Source: Geminicoccaceae bacterium | GTDB lineage: Bacteria > Pseudomonadota > Alphaproteobacteria > Geminicoccales > Geminicoccaceae | Direction: 5' to 3' | NCBI GenBank assembly: GCA_028285265.1 | Contig: JANQPX010000020.1 | Coordinates: 372,001 to 436,000 of the forward strand | Length of the DNA stretch: 64,000 bases | Shown here: in pieces, positions 54,986-63,221 of the stretch | Layout: each line of letters begins with the position of its first letter | Numbering within the stretch: the stretch's first letter is position 1 | Program-made: the position numbers and the translations under genes | The notes under the pieces: model-generated | The model's database searches: none | Told to the model about the DNA's origin: nothing | The model's input: the letters and a program-made list of their open reading frames with translations, nothing else

Positions 54986-56790
54986 TGTTTGGCTGGCGTC
55001 TCTTCGCCAACACGGGCTGGGAAGACGAAGGGCTCGATGCCACGTTTGAACGTCTACCGCTGTTTCGTGATCTCAGTCGAAAGACCCTAAAGGAACTGAC
55101 AGAGGAGCTGACTTGGTTCAGCCTGCCGGCGGGCGAACCCTTGTTTCATCAAGGGGCGAGCGGTGACGCCCTGTTCGTGCTGATCAGTGGAATGCTATCC
55201 GTCACAGTCGTTGATCATCGGGGCCGATCAAAGCGCATCGGCTATATTCATGCTGGCGAGACCGTCGGGGAACTCGCTTTGATGTCCGGCGAGCCTCGAT
55301 CGGCGACGGTAACAGCCCTTAGAGACTCAACCTTATTCGGTTTAGATCAGTCAGCTTTTCAACGCCTGATTGATCGTCACCCACACACATCAAGTCAGCT
55401 CTTGCGCATGCTGGCTGAACGTCAGGTTCGCATGCATGGACCGCCTACACTAAGCAGACATGCCGGCACCATAGCTTTGATCTCTCTTGATCCAGAGCTC
55501 TCAAGCGAACATCTCGGGCACCGACTGGCCGAGCGACTCGATCGTCTCGATCCTCCAAGCGGCGATCGCTTGCCCACGAAGGTCCTGGGCGCCGATGCGA
55601 TTGAGATCACTGAGGATCGACTGCATGAGCTAGAGACGATCCACACCAGGCTTCTCTACTGCGCTCAACTCTACGATCGAGGGCGCATGCTCAATCCGGC
55701 CTGGGCGCGACGTTGCCATCGTCAGGCTGACTATGTTTTTGCGCTGGCAAGGCCAACTACTTATCTGCCGGCCCGAGTTGTCAATGAACTGATCAAACAT
55801 AGAGAGGAGCCGCGCCCGCATGATCTTGTCATGATCCATCCGGCCCATGCGGACACGCCTGCTATTCCGAAACCAAGCGTCCTGCAATTACCGGCTGATC
55901 TCCAAATCAATCTTCGCAGCGATGGTCCTGCTGAACTTGATCGCTTAGCAAGGCTCGTCACCGGTAAGGCCAATGGGCTTGTACTCGCAGGAGGCGGGGC
56001 CCGTGGCTATAGCCATATCGGTGTCATCAAGGCTCTGAAGGAAGCCGGCATGCCGATCGATTTGGTCGGAGGTGCGAGTATTGGATCGATTATCGCCGGC
56101 GGCCTGGCGTTGGGTTGGTCTGTCGAGGAGCTCTACGACAACATTAAAGTTGCCTTTGTCGATAGCAATCCAGTCAACGACTACACGCTGCCATTCGTCG
56201 CTCTCACCCGAGGAGACAAGGTCACGCGCCGTCTTAAGAGATTTTTCGGCGATCTCACCTTCGGGCAGACTTGGCAGCCGTTTTTCTGCGTGTCTTCCAA
56301 TTTAACGAAAGGCGACATTGAACTGCACCGACATGGAGAGATCTGGCGAGCACTTCGCGCCAGCGTCTCGATCCCCGGTATCCTTCCGCCCATGATCGAA
56401 GACGGACAGGTGCTGGTTGACGGTGCTGTCATGAACAACCTGCCCACCGACATCATGCGTAATTTTGGCCGGGGTCCAGTTGTCGGCGTCGATGTCGGTC
56501 AGGTCGAGGCACTGGTCTGCGATATCCCCGACTACAGCTATTTTCCAAAGTGGCGCGCTCTTTTCCGCCTACGGACTGGCGCTCCAGGTATCGCAAGCTT
56601 GTTGGTGCGATCAGCAACGATCAGCAGTGAAGCCTATGCCCGCAGCTGCCGCGACCAAGCCGATCTTCTCTTCACGCCCCCTGTCGAGCAAATTGAGCTT
56701 CGCTCCTGGAAGACGTTGGATTATTGCATCGAATGCGGCTACCGTCACGCGATCGAGGTGCTCAACCAGGTGGAAAAACCTTGGTGGTAA
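54985..56790 (+). CDS. Patatin-like phospholipase with cyclic-nucleotide-binding domain (NTE family)
   Basis: A 601-residue protein of the neuropathy-target-esterase type. Residues about 20-140 form a cNMP-binding domain (FSLPAGEPLFHQGASGDALF, GETVGELALMSGEPRSATV). The middle (about 155-325) is a linker domain seen in bacterial NTE proteins. Residues about 330-545 are patatin: oxyanion loop LAGGGARGYSHIGVI, nucleophile Ser in GGASIGSIIAGG (about 365), and the catalytic Asp in VDGAVMNNLPTDI (about 480). It should deacylate phospholipids or lysophospholipids. ATG 54985 overlaps the CoA-transferase B stop by one base, an unusual tight coupling for this enzyme. Confidence 0.92.
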   Translation: MFGWRLFANTGWEDEGLDATFERLPLFRDLSRKTLKELTEELTWFSLPAGEPLFHQGASGDALFVLISGMLSVTVVDHRGRSKRIGYIHAGETVGELALMSGEPRSATVTALRDSTLFGLDQSAFQRLIDRHPHTSSQLLRMLAERQVRMHGPPTLSRHAGTIALISLDPELSSEHLGHRLAERLDRLDPPSGDRLPTKVLGADAIEITEDRLHELETIHTRLLYCAQLYDRGRMLNPAWARRCHRQADYVFALARPTTYLPARVVNELIKHREEPRPHDLVMIHPAHADTPAIPKPSVLQLPADLQINLRSDGPAELDRLARLVTGKANGLVLAGGGARGYSHIGVIKALKEAGMPIDLVGGASIGSIIAGGLALGWSVEELYDNIKVAFVDSNPVNDYTLPFVALTRGDKVTRRLKRFFGDLTFGQTWQPFFCVSSNLTKGDIELHRHGEIWRALRASVSIPGILPPMIEDGQVLVDGAVMNNLPTDIMRNFGRGPVVGVDVGQVEALVCDIPDYSYFPKWRALFRLRTGAPGIASLLVRSATISSEAYARSCRDQADLLFTPPVEQIELRSWKTLDYCIECGYRHAIEVLNQVEKPWW

Positions 56791-56817
56791 GCCGTCGTTT
56801 TCGTGACGAAAGAATGG

Positions 56818-58041
56818 ATGATGATGAACCTGTCAAAGGCAGCGCTGGAACAGCTAAAAGTTATTGATCTTACCCGCGTCCTTGGCGGTCCATATTGCAC
56901 ACAGATACTTGGTGACTATGGCGCAGAAGTCGTCAAGATTGAGCCGCCTCAAGGAGACGAAGTCAGAGATTGGGGACCGCCTTTCGATAACGACGGAAAT
57001 GCATCGTATTTCATCGGGGTTAATCGCAATAAGCGTTCTGTGGGCCTTGACCTTTCCAAGACCGAGGGTCGCGATGTCCTGCTTCGCCTCGTTCAAGATG
57101 CCGATGTCTTAATTGAAAACTACAAACCCGGCGCTATGGAGCGCTGGAACCTAGGCTATGAAGACGTTCTTTCAAAGGCAAATCCTGGGCTTGTTCATTG
57201 CCGAATTAGTGGCTTTGGTGCTGATGGCCCGATGGGTGGTCTTCCCGGTTATGACGCTGTAATCCAAGCCATGTGCGGCATGTTCTCGATCAATGGCATA
57301 CCGAATGACGATGAACCGAACGCAGGCCAAACCCGCATTGGCATACCGCTTGTAGACATCGGGACAGGTCTCTATGCGGCCATCGGAATCTTAATGGCGA
57401 TCATTGAGCGGCAACGATCAGGGCTGGGCCAGTTCATCGACATGACCCTGCATGACGCCGGCATCGCCTTGATGCATCCCCACATCGCAAACTATCTGCT
57501 TTCCGGGAAAACACCTGGCCTCACCGGCAATGCGCATCCCAACATCTCACCTTACGATAAGTTTCCGACGGCGACTGTTGACGTCTTCTTGGCAGTTGGT
57601 AATAACCGCGCCTTCTCGCGTCTCTGCATGGAGCTTGGCGTGCCGGAGCTGAGCGAAGATCCTCGCTTCGTCGACAATGGCGACAGGATTACCAATCGTA
57701 AAGCGTTGACCCAACAACTACTGCCGTTGCTCGCCAATCTCGACGGCGAGGAACTCTGCACCAGGCTTCTAGAGAAAGGCGTGCCTGCCGGTCCTGTGCG
57801 CGATGTCGATCAAGTCTGGAACAATGACCACACACGGCATCGCGGCATGGCCGCCGACGTCGACGGTTATCGCGGTTGGGGGATGCCGATCAAGTTTTCG
57901 AGAACACCTGGCCAGATTAATCGGCGCCCGCCCCGCTACGGCGAACATACGCGGGAGCTCTTGGCTGAAGCGGGGCTGGACGACGAGCATATCGAGTCGT
58001 TGATTGAAAGCGGCATCGTCCTAGAGGCACGTAGGCGCTAA
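56818..58041 (+). CDS. CaiB/BaiF CoA-transferase family III protein
   Basis: A 407-residue class III CoA-transferase. Signatures: LKVIDLTRVLGGPYCTQILG, YGAEVVKIEPPQGDEVRDWG, FIGVNRNKRSVGLDLSK, RISGFGADGPMGGLPGYDAV, and the catalytic Asp in PLVDIGTGLYAAIGILMA. C-terminal VPAGPVRDVDQVWNNDHTRH is typical. The exact start among three consecutive ATG codons at 56818, 56821 and 56824 is unclear. It begins 27 bases after the patatin stop, so the four genes 53442-58041 likely form one transcript. The acyl-CoA substrate is not visible from sequence. Confidence 0.9.
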   Translation: MMMNLSKAALEQLKVIDLTRVLGGPYCTQILGDYGAEVVKIEPPQGDEVRDWGPPFDNDGNASYFIGVNRNKRSVGLDLSKTEGRDVLLRLVQDADVLIENYKPGAMERWNLGYEDVLSKANPGLVHCRISGFGADGPMGGLPGYDAVIQAMCGMFSINGIPNDDEPNAGQTRIGIPLVDIGTGLYAAIGILMAIIERQRSGLGQFIDMTLHDAGIALMHPHIANYLLSGKTPGLTGNAHPNISPYDKFPTATVDVFLAVGNNRAFSRLCMELGVPELSEDPRFVDNGDRITNRKALTQQLLPLLANLDGEELCTRLLEKGVPAGPVRDVDQVWNNDHTRHRGMAADVDGYRGWGMPIKFSRTPGQINRRPPRYGEHTRELLAEAGLDDEHIESLIESGIVLEARRR

Positions 58042-58148
58042 TCCAGAGAAACGAGGGGTGCTTGCTCGAGATGAGACGGCCCCTCAAACGCACGATGCCG
58101 GCGATGACCAAAGATTACGGTTGCCGATAGACAAACTCCGTCCGAGGC

Positions 58149-58736
58149 TCAGCTTTGAATATCAACGCGGCGGTTTTTGGCGCGCCCCTCTCTCGTTTCG
58201 TTCGAGGCAACCGGATCCATTTCGCCGCGACCGGATGTGGTAAAGCGGTCTTCAGAGACGCCGTTTTGCTTGAAGTATTCAGCAACTGCCGCAGCTCGAC
58301 GCTCCGACAAGCCTTGATTGTAGTCTGCTTCGCCAGTGCTGTCGGCGTGCCCCACAATCTCGAACTTGGTCTCTGGGCTTTCGTTCAACGTTGCAATGAT
58401 CTGATTCAGCTCTGGGTAAAATTCTGACTTCAACGTGGCCTTGTTGAGATCAAAAGCGACATCACCTGAGATGGAGGCGATCACCACAGGCTCCGGCGTC
58501 GGCTCAGGTTCCGGCGTTGGGGCCTTTGCCTGAACGACCGGCTCAGACTGGGGGCATTCAATGGTGCCACCATGGGTAACGAAGCGGCCATTCTTCGTCA
58601 TGAGCGCCGCATCGGTCTTGTCATGCACCGGATTGCAAAGACGGCCCTTGTCCGCAGCAGCCTCGTGAGCACCGGCTGGTCCGGCGACGGCGAAGGACAA
58701 TGCAAACGCCGCAATCGCCGTTTGTACTCTCAACAT
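58149..58736 (-). CDS. OmpA-family protein
   Basis: A 195-residue exported protein. Signal peptide LRVQTAIAAFALSFAVAG, cleaved after GPAGA. The mature N-terminus has a small domain with two Cys (LCNPVHD, IECPQSE), a Pro/Glu repeat linker (PTPEPEPTPEP), then the OmpA C-terminal peptidoglycan-binding domain (about 95-195; DVAFDLNKATLKSEFYPELN, FEIVGHADSTGEADYNQGLS, RFTTSGRGEMDPVASN, RAKNRRVDI). It has no beta-barrel, so it is a periplasmic or outer-membrane-linked peptidoglycan-binding protein. ATG 58734-58736 follows GGAG with 9-base spacing. A TATAAT on this strand at 58758-58763 is a possible -10 element. Confidence 0.9.
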   Translation of the reverse strand: MLRVQTAIAAFALSFAVAGPAGAHEAAADKGRLCNPVHDKTDAALMTKNGRFVTHGGTIECPQSEPVVQAKAPTPEPEPTPEPVVIASISGDVAFDLNKATLKSEFYPELNQIIATLNESPETKFEIVGHADSTGEADYNQGLSERRAAAVAEYFKQNGVSEDRFTTSGRGEMDPVASNETREGRAKNRRVDIQS

Positions 58737-58816
58737 GATCGATGACTCCAAGAGATGATTATAACTCAAGGTTACTAATAAAGAATTTTTTTCAACTGAA
58801 AAGTTCTTTTTTGAGC

Positions 58817-59347
58817 TCACTCATCCGCTTCGACCAAACCGATATAGGGAAGGTGACGAAAGCGCTCGGCGTAATCGATGCCGTAGCCAACGACAAAGAC
58901 GTCGTCGATCTCGAAGCCTACGAAATCCGCATTGATCTCTACTTTACGCCGAGAAGGCTTATCAAGAAGCGCGCAGGTCCAGACGTTTTCCGCATTACGA
59001 CCGGCTAATAGATCTTTGCCATAAGCCATAGAGAGACCGGTATCCACGATGTCATCCACCAGCAGGACCGGCTTTCCTTCAAAGTCGTCGGGCGTGTTTC
59101 CGACCAGCTTGACCTCGCCTGATGTCGTCATGCCGCGACCATAACTGGAAAGACGCATCAGCTCGATGCGCGGTTCCGCGCCGGCACGATCGAGTGCGCG
59201 CACCAGGTCAGCCATGAAGACAAACGCACCTTTCAACACACCGATCACGGTGAAATCTGTGCCAATCTCACCGACAATCTCAAGGGCAAGCGCGTCTACC
59301 CTTGCGCGGATCTCGTCTTCTTTGAACAGCGTCTTGACGGTCGTCAT
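58817..59347 (-). CDS. hpt: Hypoxanthine phosphoribosyltransferase
   Basis: A purine-salvage enzyme that joins hypoxanthine or guanine to PRPP. The 176 residues show the order VIGVLKGAFVFMADL, LMRLSSYGRGMTTSGEVKLV, the PRPP motif VLLVDDIVDTGLSMA, and FVGFEIDDVFVVGYGIDYAE. Length fits. It starts 16 bases after the uronate dehydrogenase gene, so the two are probably co-transcribed. Confidence 0.95.
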   Translation of the reverse strand: MTTVKTLFKEDEIRARVDALALEIVGEIGTDFTVIGVLKGAFVFMADLVRALDRAGAEPRIELMRLSSYGRGMTTSGEVKLVGNTPDDFEGKPVLLVDDIVDTGLSMAYGKDLLAGRNAENVWTCALLDKPSRRKVEINADFVGFEIDDVFVVGYGIDYAERFRHLPYIGLVEADE

Positions 59348-59362
59348 GTCTACGCGTCGCCG

Positions 59363-60169
59363 CTAGTCAATTCGAGAGACATCACCATCGAACTCATCAG
59401 CACAGAACGTACCACCTTGGAATTGCGCCGTGATAGGATCGTCCGGATTCTCGCTCGACGCCTGGTGCGCAATCTCGGCATAGGCCTCTGCCTCATCCTC
59501 AGGCTTGTAGCCAAGCCTGTAGGCATTGCTGTTGTCCCACCAAGCCCTGACATTTCTCGATGCACCGTAAACGATCTCGTAGTGCAAGTCTGGATGGGTG
59601 AGACCAATCTGAATGAGCTGGGTGAGATCACGCGGGCTGATCCAAATGGCGAGACGCCGGATATCCAAGGGCTTCTCGCCAACGTTCCCGATCCGGACAT
59701 TCAGAATACGAAGACCGTGTTTGTCCGCGTAGAGACGTCCGAAAGCCTCCCCAAATGCCTTGCTCGCTCCATAGCGTGAGTCAGGCCTTGGTGTGACACG
59801 GTGATCGATAGTTTGTTGGCGCCGATAATAGCCGACAACATGGTTCGTCGTCGCAAAAATAATACGATTACAGTGCTGACGGCGCGCCGCTTCATAGGTG
59901 TTATGAAGACCGATAATATTGGCTTGGAGTACGGTATCCCAGTCCGCTTCGATGGATTGACCGCCGAGATGAATGAGACCATCTGCGCCTTTTAACAGGC
60001 GCTCCATGGCGGACAAATCTGTAAGATCGGCAGCCATCGAAACTTCGTTCTCAACGAGATCATCGATCTCCATAAGATCACTCAAGACAAGCTCGCTCGC
60101 CAGCCTGCGCACGAGCGGCCGTATCATTGTCCCAACGCCTCCGGCAGCGCCAGTCATCACAACACGCAT
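59363..60169 (-). CDS. udh: Uronate dehydrogenase-like NAD-dependent SDR
   Basis: A 268-residue extended short-chain dehydrogenase closest to uronate dehydrogenase, which oxidises galacturonate or glucuronate to the aldarolactone. Motifs: N-terminal VVMTGAAGGVGTMI, DGLIHLGGQSIEADWDT, IIFATTNHVVGYYRR, catalytic SRYGASKAFGEAFGRLYADK and the Udh-like SPRDLTQLIQIGL. ATG 60167-60169 follows GGAGAGGG; the frame is open to 60250 but family length supports this start. Its downstream neighbour is hpt; the other uronate genes (aldarate dehydratases) are not in the window. Confidence 0.85.
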   Translation of the reverse strand: MRVVMTGAAGGVGTMIRPLVRRLASELVLSDLMEIDDLVENEVSMAADLTDLSAMERLLKGADGLIHLGGQSIEADWDTVLQANIIGLHNTYEAARRQHCNRIIFATTNHVVGYYRRQQTIDHRVTPRPDSRYGASKAFGEAFGRLYADKHGLRILNVRIGNVGEKPLDIRRLAIWISPRDLTQLIQIGLTHPDLHYEIVYGASRNVRAWWDNSNAYRLGYKPEDEAEAYAEIAHQASSENPDDPITAQFQGGTFCADEFDGDVSRID

Positions 60170-60440
60170 CGATACCCTCTCCTTCGCCGGCTTTTTGAAT
60201 GCAAACGCTGCGTGCAACGATAGATCAGGCGTTTTGGATGAGGTGTGCATACAGCTTTGGTTAAGGCTAACAGACGGCGAGCGCGCCTGCTAGTGCAGTG
60301 CTGTCTGCAGACTGGGCAATCAAGATGAACGAAACTGAAGCAGATTCAATGAGCTAGCAGTGTGGTCGGCGCCTTGATGTCTTTTTCTACGGTGTCAGGC
60401 TTTGGCATCAGGCCACCTCGTGGGGGGCTCAATACAATTC

Positions 60441-60472
60441 AAAAAAACAAGAGTGCCCGCACTTGGCGGGCA
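60441..60472 (-). terminator. Rho-independent terminator for the aminotransferase operon
   Basis: On the minus strand TGCCCGC and GCGGGCA pair around a 5-base loop, followed by CTCTTG and seven T. It ends the aminotransferase IV and 52-residue gene transcript 10 bases after the last stop. Confidence 0.88.
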
Positions 60473-60481
60473 ATCCGGGAA

Positions 60482-60640
60482 TCAGAGATCAGGTTCGTCG
60501 CCCTTCTCTTCGAGATTGCTTGCTTCAGCCCAGCCTGATTTTTTTGGCGCTCTTACTTCAGGCGTGATGGATGTAGGGCCTGCAACCTCGCCACCGCGCA
60601 TCACATAGTTAGATACGGCTCTGATAAGACGCTGGATCAC
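60482..60640 (-). CDS. 52-residue protein coupled to the class IV aminotransferase
   Basis: A short minus-strand frame that starts at GTG 60638-60640, inside the last codons of the aminotransferase; GTG and the TGA stop share bases in GTGA, the classic re-initiation overlap. The product begins with a hydrophobic/basic helix (VIQRLIRAVSNYVMRGGEVA) and ends in an acidic tail (KSGWAEASNLEEKGDEPDL). I know no family. Evidence: the overlap, sensible composition, and a terminator directly after its stop. Confidence 0.65.
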   Translation of the reverse strand: MIQRLIRAVSNYVMRGGEVAGPTSITPEVRAPKKSGWAEASNLEEKGDEPDL

Positions 60641-61485
60641 GTCACCGGTTGGGTTCGTGCGAAGTCGAAGTATAGGTCACGCGCCCGCCGGCAGATTGGT
60701 CCTTCGGTGAGTTCCTTGTTCTCCACCGCCGTTATTGGAATTACCTTGCCGTAGTTTCCTGTACTGAAAACCTCATCGGCTTCGAGAATATCCTGTCTTG
60801 TCAGCGTCGTCTCTCGAACCTCTGTTCCATCTTCGCGTAGCAAGTCGGCCACCCGACGTCTCGTGATGCCAGACAGAAAGGTACCGTTGGCTGCGGGCGT
60901 CAAAGCAACCCCGTCCTTTGCGATCCAAAGATTTGCCGTGCACAGCTCCGCAACATTGCCAGATGGATCCATTGTAATGCCGTTGTCAAAACCACGATTG
61001 TTCGCCTCCCGAAGCGCGCGCTGCAGGTTGGGATAGCCGCAAGCCGCCTTGGCGTCTGTTGGTGCCATGTCCCTGGCCGGACGGCGATAGCTAGTGAAGC
61101 AGCAGCGCATCCCATCGGTCTTCGGCCATTCGAGTTGAAACACAACGAGGGCAAACTCTGTCGACTCGCTAACGGGAAGAACAAAGCCATCCATGGCGTA
61201 AAACATCGGGCGGATATAGGTCACCATATCTCGGGGCAGCCGATCCAGTGCCTCGCGGCAAAGGCCTTCGATCTCGTCGGCCTTCTTGGAGGGAGTCAGC
61301 AGCATTTTTTTGGCCGACTCCACCACCCTCACGCAATGCTGGTCTAGATCCGGCGCGAGACCATCGAAGCCGCGAGCCCCGTCAAAGACGACGCTTGCCA
61401 TGCCCATGCCGTGGTCCAAAGGGCCCAAAAGCTTGGGCTGCTCATTCTCATACCAACGGTCGTCATGCCAAACGACAAAGCTCAT
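60637..61485 (-). CDS. Class IV aminotransferase (branched-chain amino-acid type)
   Basis: A 282-residue PLP enzyme of fold type IV. Segments: GPLDHGMGMASVVFDGARGF, YIRPMFYAMDGFVLP, the likely PLP Lys in APTDAKAACGYPNLQRAL, MDPSGNVAELCTANLW, and TPAANGTFLSGITRRRVADL. It resembles branched-chain aminotransferases and 4-amino-4-deoxychorismate lyase/D-amino-acid transaminases; ilvE-like function is favoured but not proven. ATG 61483-61485 lies 8 bases after GGAG. It overlaps the small gene at its 3' end by four bases. Confidence 0.88.
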   Translation of the reverse strand: MSFVVWHDDRWYENEQPKLLGPLDHGMGMASVVFDGARGFDGLAPDLDQHCVRVVESAKKMLLTPSKKADEIEGLCREALDRLPRDMVTYIRPMFYAMDGFVLPVSESTEFALVVFQLEWPKTDGMRCCFTSYRRPARDMAPTDAKAACGYPNLQRALREANNRGFDNGITMDPSGNVAELCTANLWIAKDGVALTPAANGTFLSGITRRRVADLLREDGTEVRETTLTRQDILEADEVFSTGNYGKVIPITAVENKELTEGPICRRARDLYFDFARTQPVT

Positions 61486-61896
61486 GCGTCTCACTCCTAT
61501 TTGAATGATCTTCGTTTAGCAGTTTCCCGCGACTGCCAAAAGCTTTTCGATTGAGGTCGAAGAAATGATCAATTGGCTTTCCCCGCCACTTAGTCTTTGG
61601 CCGATGTGATCGAGATGGTAGGACATCAAAAGGCCCCGTTACGATTGCCTCGAGAACAGCGCCTTGCCCTGGCTTCACCGAAGCGACCCCTTTGCTGATC
61701 ATCATTCCGGCACGCCTTCAACTCCGCCACCGGACGTGGTGCTCCAACCATGTTTGCGTCCGTCTCAATTCGTTTGATAGGTTGCACCATTCTGACAAGC
61801 GGCTGTTTTAGCAAAGTTTTTGAACATCCAATCTTGGTGGCCGAGAACCAACTGCTTAGGCTCAGCAACATCGCAGTCTTCCCAGGATCAGGCATC
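61486..61896. other. Intergenic region between aminotransferase and MFS gene
   Basis: The frame open at 61463-61705 on the minus strand (80 codons) would overlap the aminotransferase start by 23 bases and lacks a ribosome site, so I do not call it a gene. The region should hold both divergent promoters. Confidence 0.4.
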
Positions 61897-63117
61897 ATGT
61901 CCAAGGAACAGGCACGAATGAGCCATGCGAGCGATGATCCGCCACTTGGCGGCATCATTCTCTTGCTAGGCATTGCAGCATTCGCCTCCGTGGCCACCAT
62001 GCGTGTCGCGGACCCATTGTTGCCTCAGATTGCGAACGACTTTGCAGTCGGAGCAGGTGACGCCGCCATTATCAGCTCGGCTTTCACTATTTCCTATGCG
62101 CTAGGGCAGTTTATCTACGGCCCACTCGGCGATCGCTTCGGAAAACTGAAGTTGATTGCGGGAATGACAATGATCTCAGCGTTTACGGTTGCAGCGACAA
62201 GCCTTGCTGGGTCGCTTCAAAGTCTAGGCGTATTGCGATTTCTGGGAGGCTTGACCGCGGCTGCTATTGTACCACTAAGCATGGCATTTATTGGCGATCA
62301 TGTTGCTTATCACCATCGACAGGCCGTGCTCGCCCGCATGTTGTCAGGCACGATCGTCGGCGTCATCCTCGGTCAGGTCTTCGGTGGCCTCATTGGCGAG
62401 CATTTTGGCTGGCGGATCGTGTTTCCCATACTTGGCGTTGTTTTCCTTATCATCGGTTGTTTCCTTTTGAGGGAGCTTAAAAGACAAGATCTGCCGCCGC
62501 CTCGGCTGAGTCCACCGATTAGTATGCGCTCTTTGATTACACAGTATCTAGGCCTGTTCCGAATTCCATGGGCACGGATCGTGCTGGCTACGGTCTTTAT
62601 CGAGGGCTTTTTCTTTTATGCCGGCTTTACATTTATTGGAGCCTATCTCCACATGCGCTTCGGCCTCAATTATGGAGTCATCGGGATCATTCTTTCGTTC
62701 TTCGGTTTTGGAGGTCTCATCTATGCGCTCACGGCGCCCTATATGGTCGCAAGACTGAAGGAACGCGGTCTTGCTGCCACTGGCGGAATTCTCACAGCGT
62801 TCGGTTTAGCAACCCTGCCGTTCTGCCCTCTGGCCTGGATTCCTTTAACTCAGGTGTTTCTCGGACTCGGGCTCTATATGCTGCACAATACCCTTCAGAC
62901 CAACGCAACCCAGATGGCACCCGCTGCTCGCGGTCTTGCCGTATCGACGTTCGCAAATGCACTCTTTCTCGGACAGGCAGCGGGTATCACCGCCAGCGGC
63001 CTGTTGGTCGATCGGTACGGCTTCAATCCATCGTTTATGGTTGCTGCAGTCGGCCTGCTCATTCTTGGCCTCACCTTTGCCCGTCTCCTGAAACTCCGTG
63101 CCTGTAGCCCATCATAA
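61897..63117 (+). CDS. MFS transporter (drug/metabolite exporter type)
   Basis: A 406-residue inner-membrane protein with twelve hydrophobic helices. Family motifs are the loop between helices 2 and 3 (GPLGDRFGKLKLI) and LRFLGGLTAAAIVPLSMAFI in helix 4; the second half has GLNYGVIGIILSFFGFGGLI and GLVLRY-type helices to the C-terminal arginine. Length and motifs fit 12-helix (DHA1) exporters such as Bcr/CflA or arabinose efflux proteins. Start uncertain: ATG 61897 or ATG 61918, the latter with AAGGA upstream; the frame is open further, to 61750. Substrate not assignable. Confidence 0.88.
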   Translation: MSKEQARMSHASDDPPLGGIILLLGIAAFASVATMRVADPLLPQIANDFAVGAGDAAIISSAFTISYALGQFIYGPLGDRFGKLKLIAGMTMISAFTVAATSLAGSLQSLGVLRFLGGLTAAAIVPLSMAFIGDHVAYHHRQAVLARMLSGTIVGVILGQVFGGLIGEHFGWRIVFPILGVVFLIIGCFLLRELKRQDLPPPRLSPPISMRSLITQYLGLFRIPWARIVLATVFIEGFFFYAGFTFIGAYLHMRFGLNYGVIGIILSFFGFGGLIYALTAPYMVARLKERGLAATGGILTAFGLATLPFCPLAWIPLTQVFLGLGLYMLHNTLQTNATQMAPAARGLAVSTFANALFLGQAAGITASGLLVDRYGFNPSFMVAAVGLLILGLTFARLLKLRACSPS

Positions 63118-63221
63118 AAAACAATCGGCAAAGGGAAGGCCTGTGAGTTGGAGGACCGCTCGACATCACCATCAAGCTTGCCTACATAGGGGAAGTCCTT
63201 CCTCCAAGACGAGATTTCATC

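Noticed and set aside
61463..61705. Minus-strand frame of 80 codons before the aminotransferase
   Set aside because: It overlaps the aminotransferase start by 23 bases and has no ribosome site; possible but unsupported.
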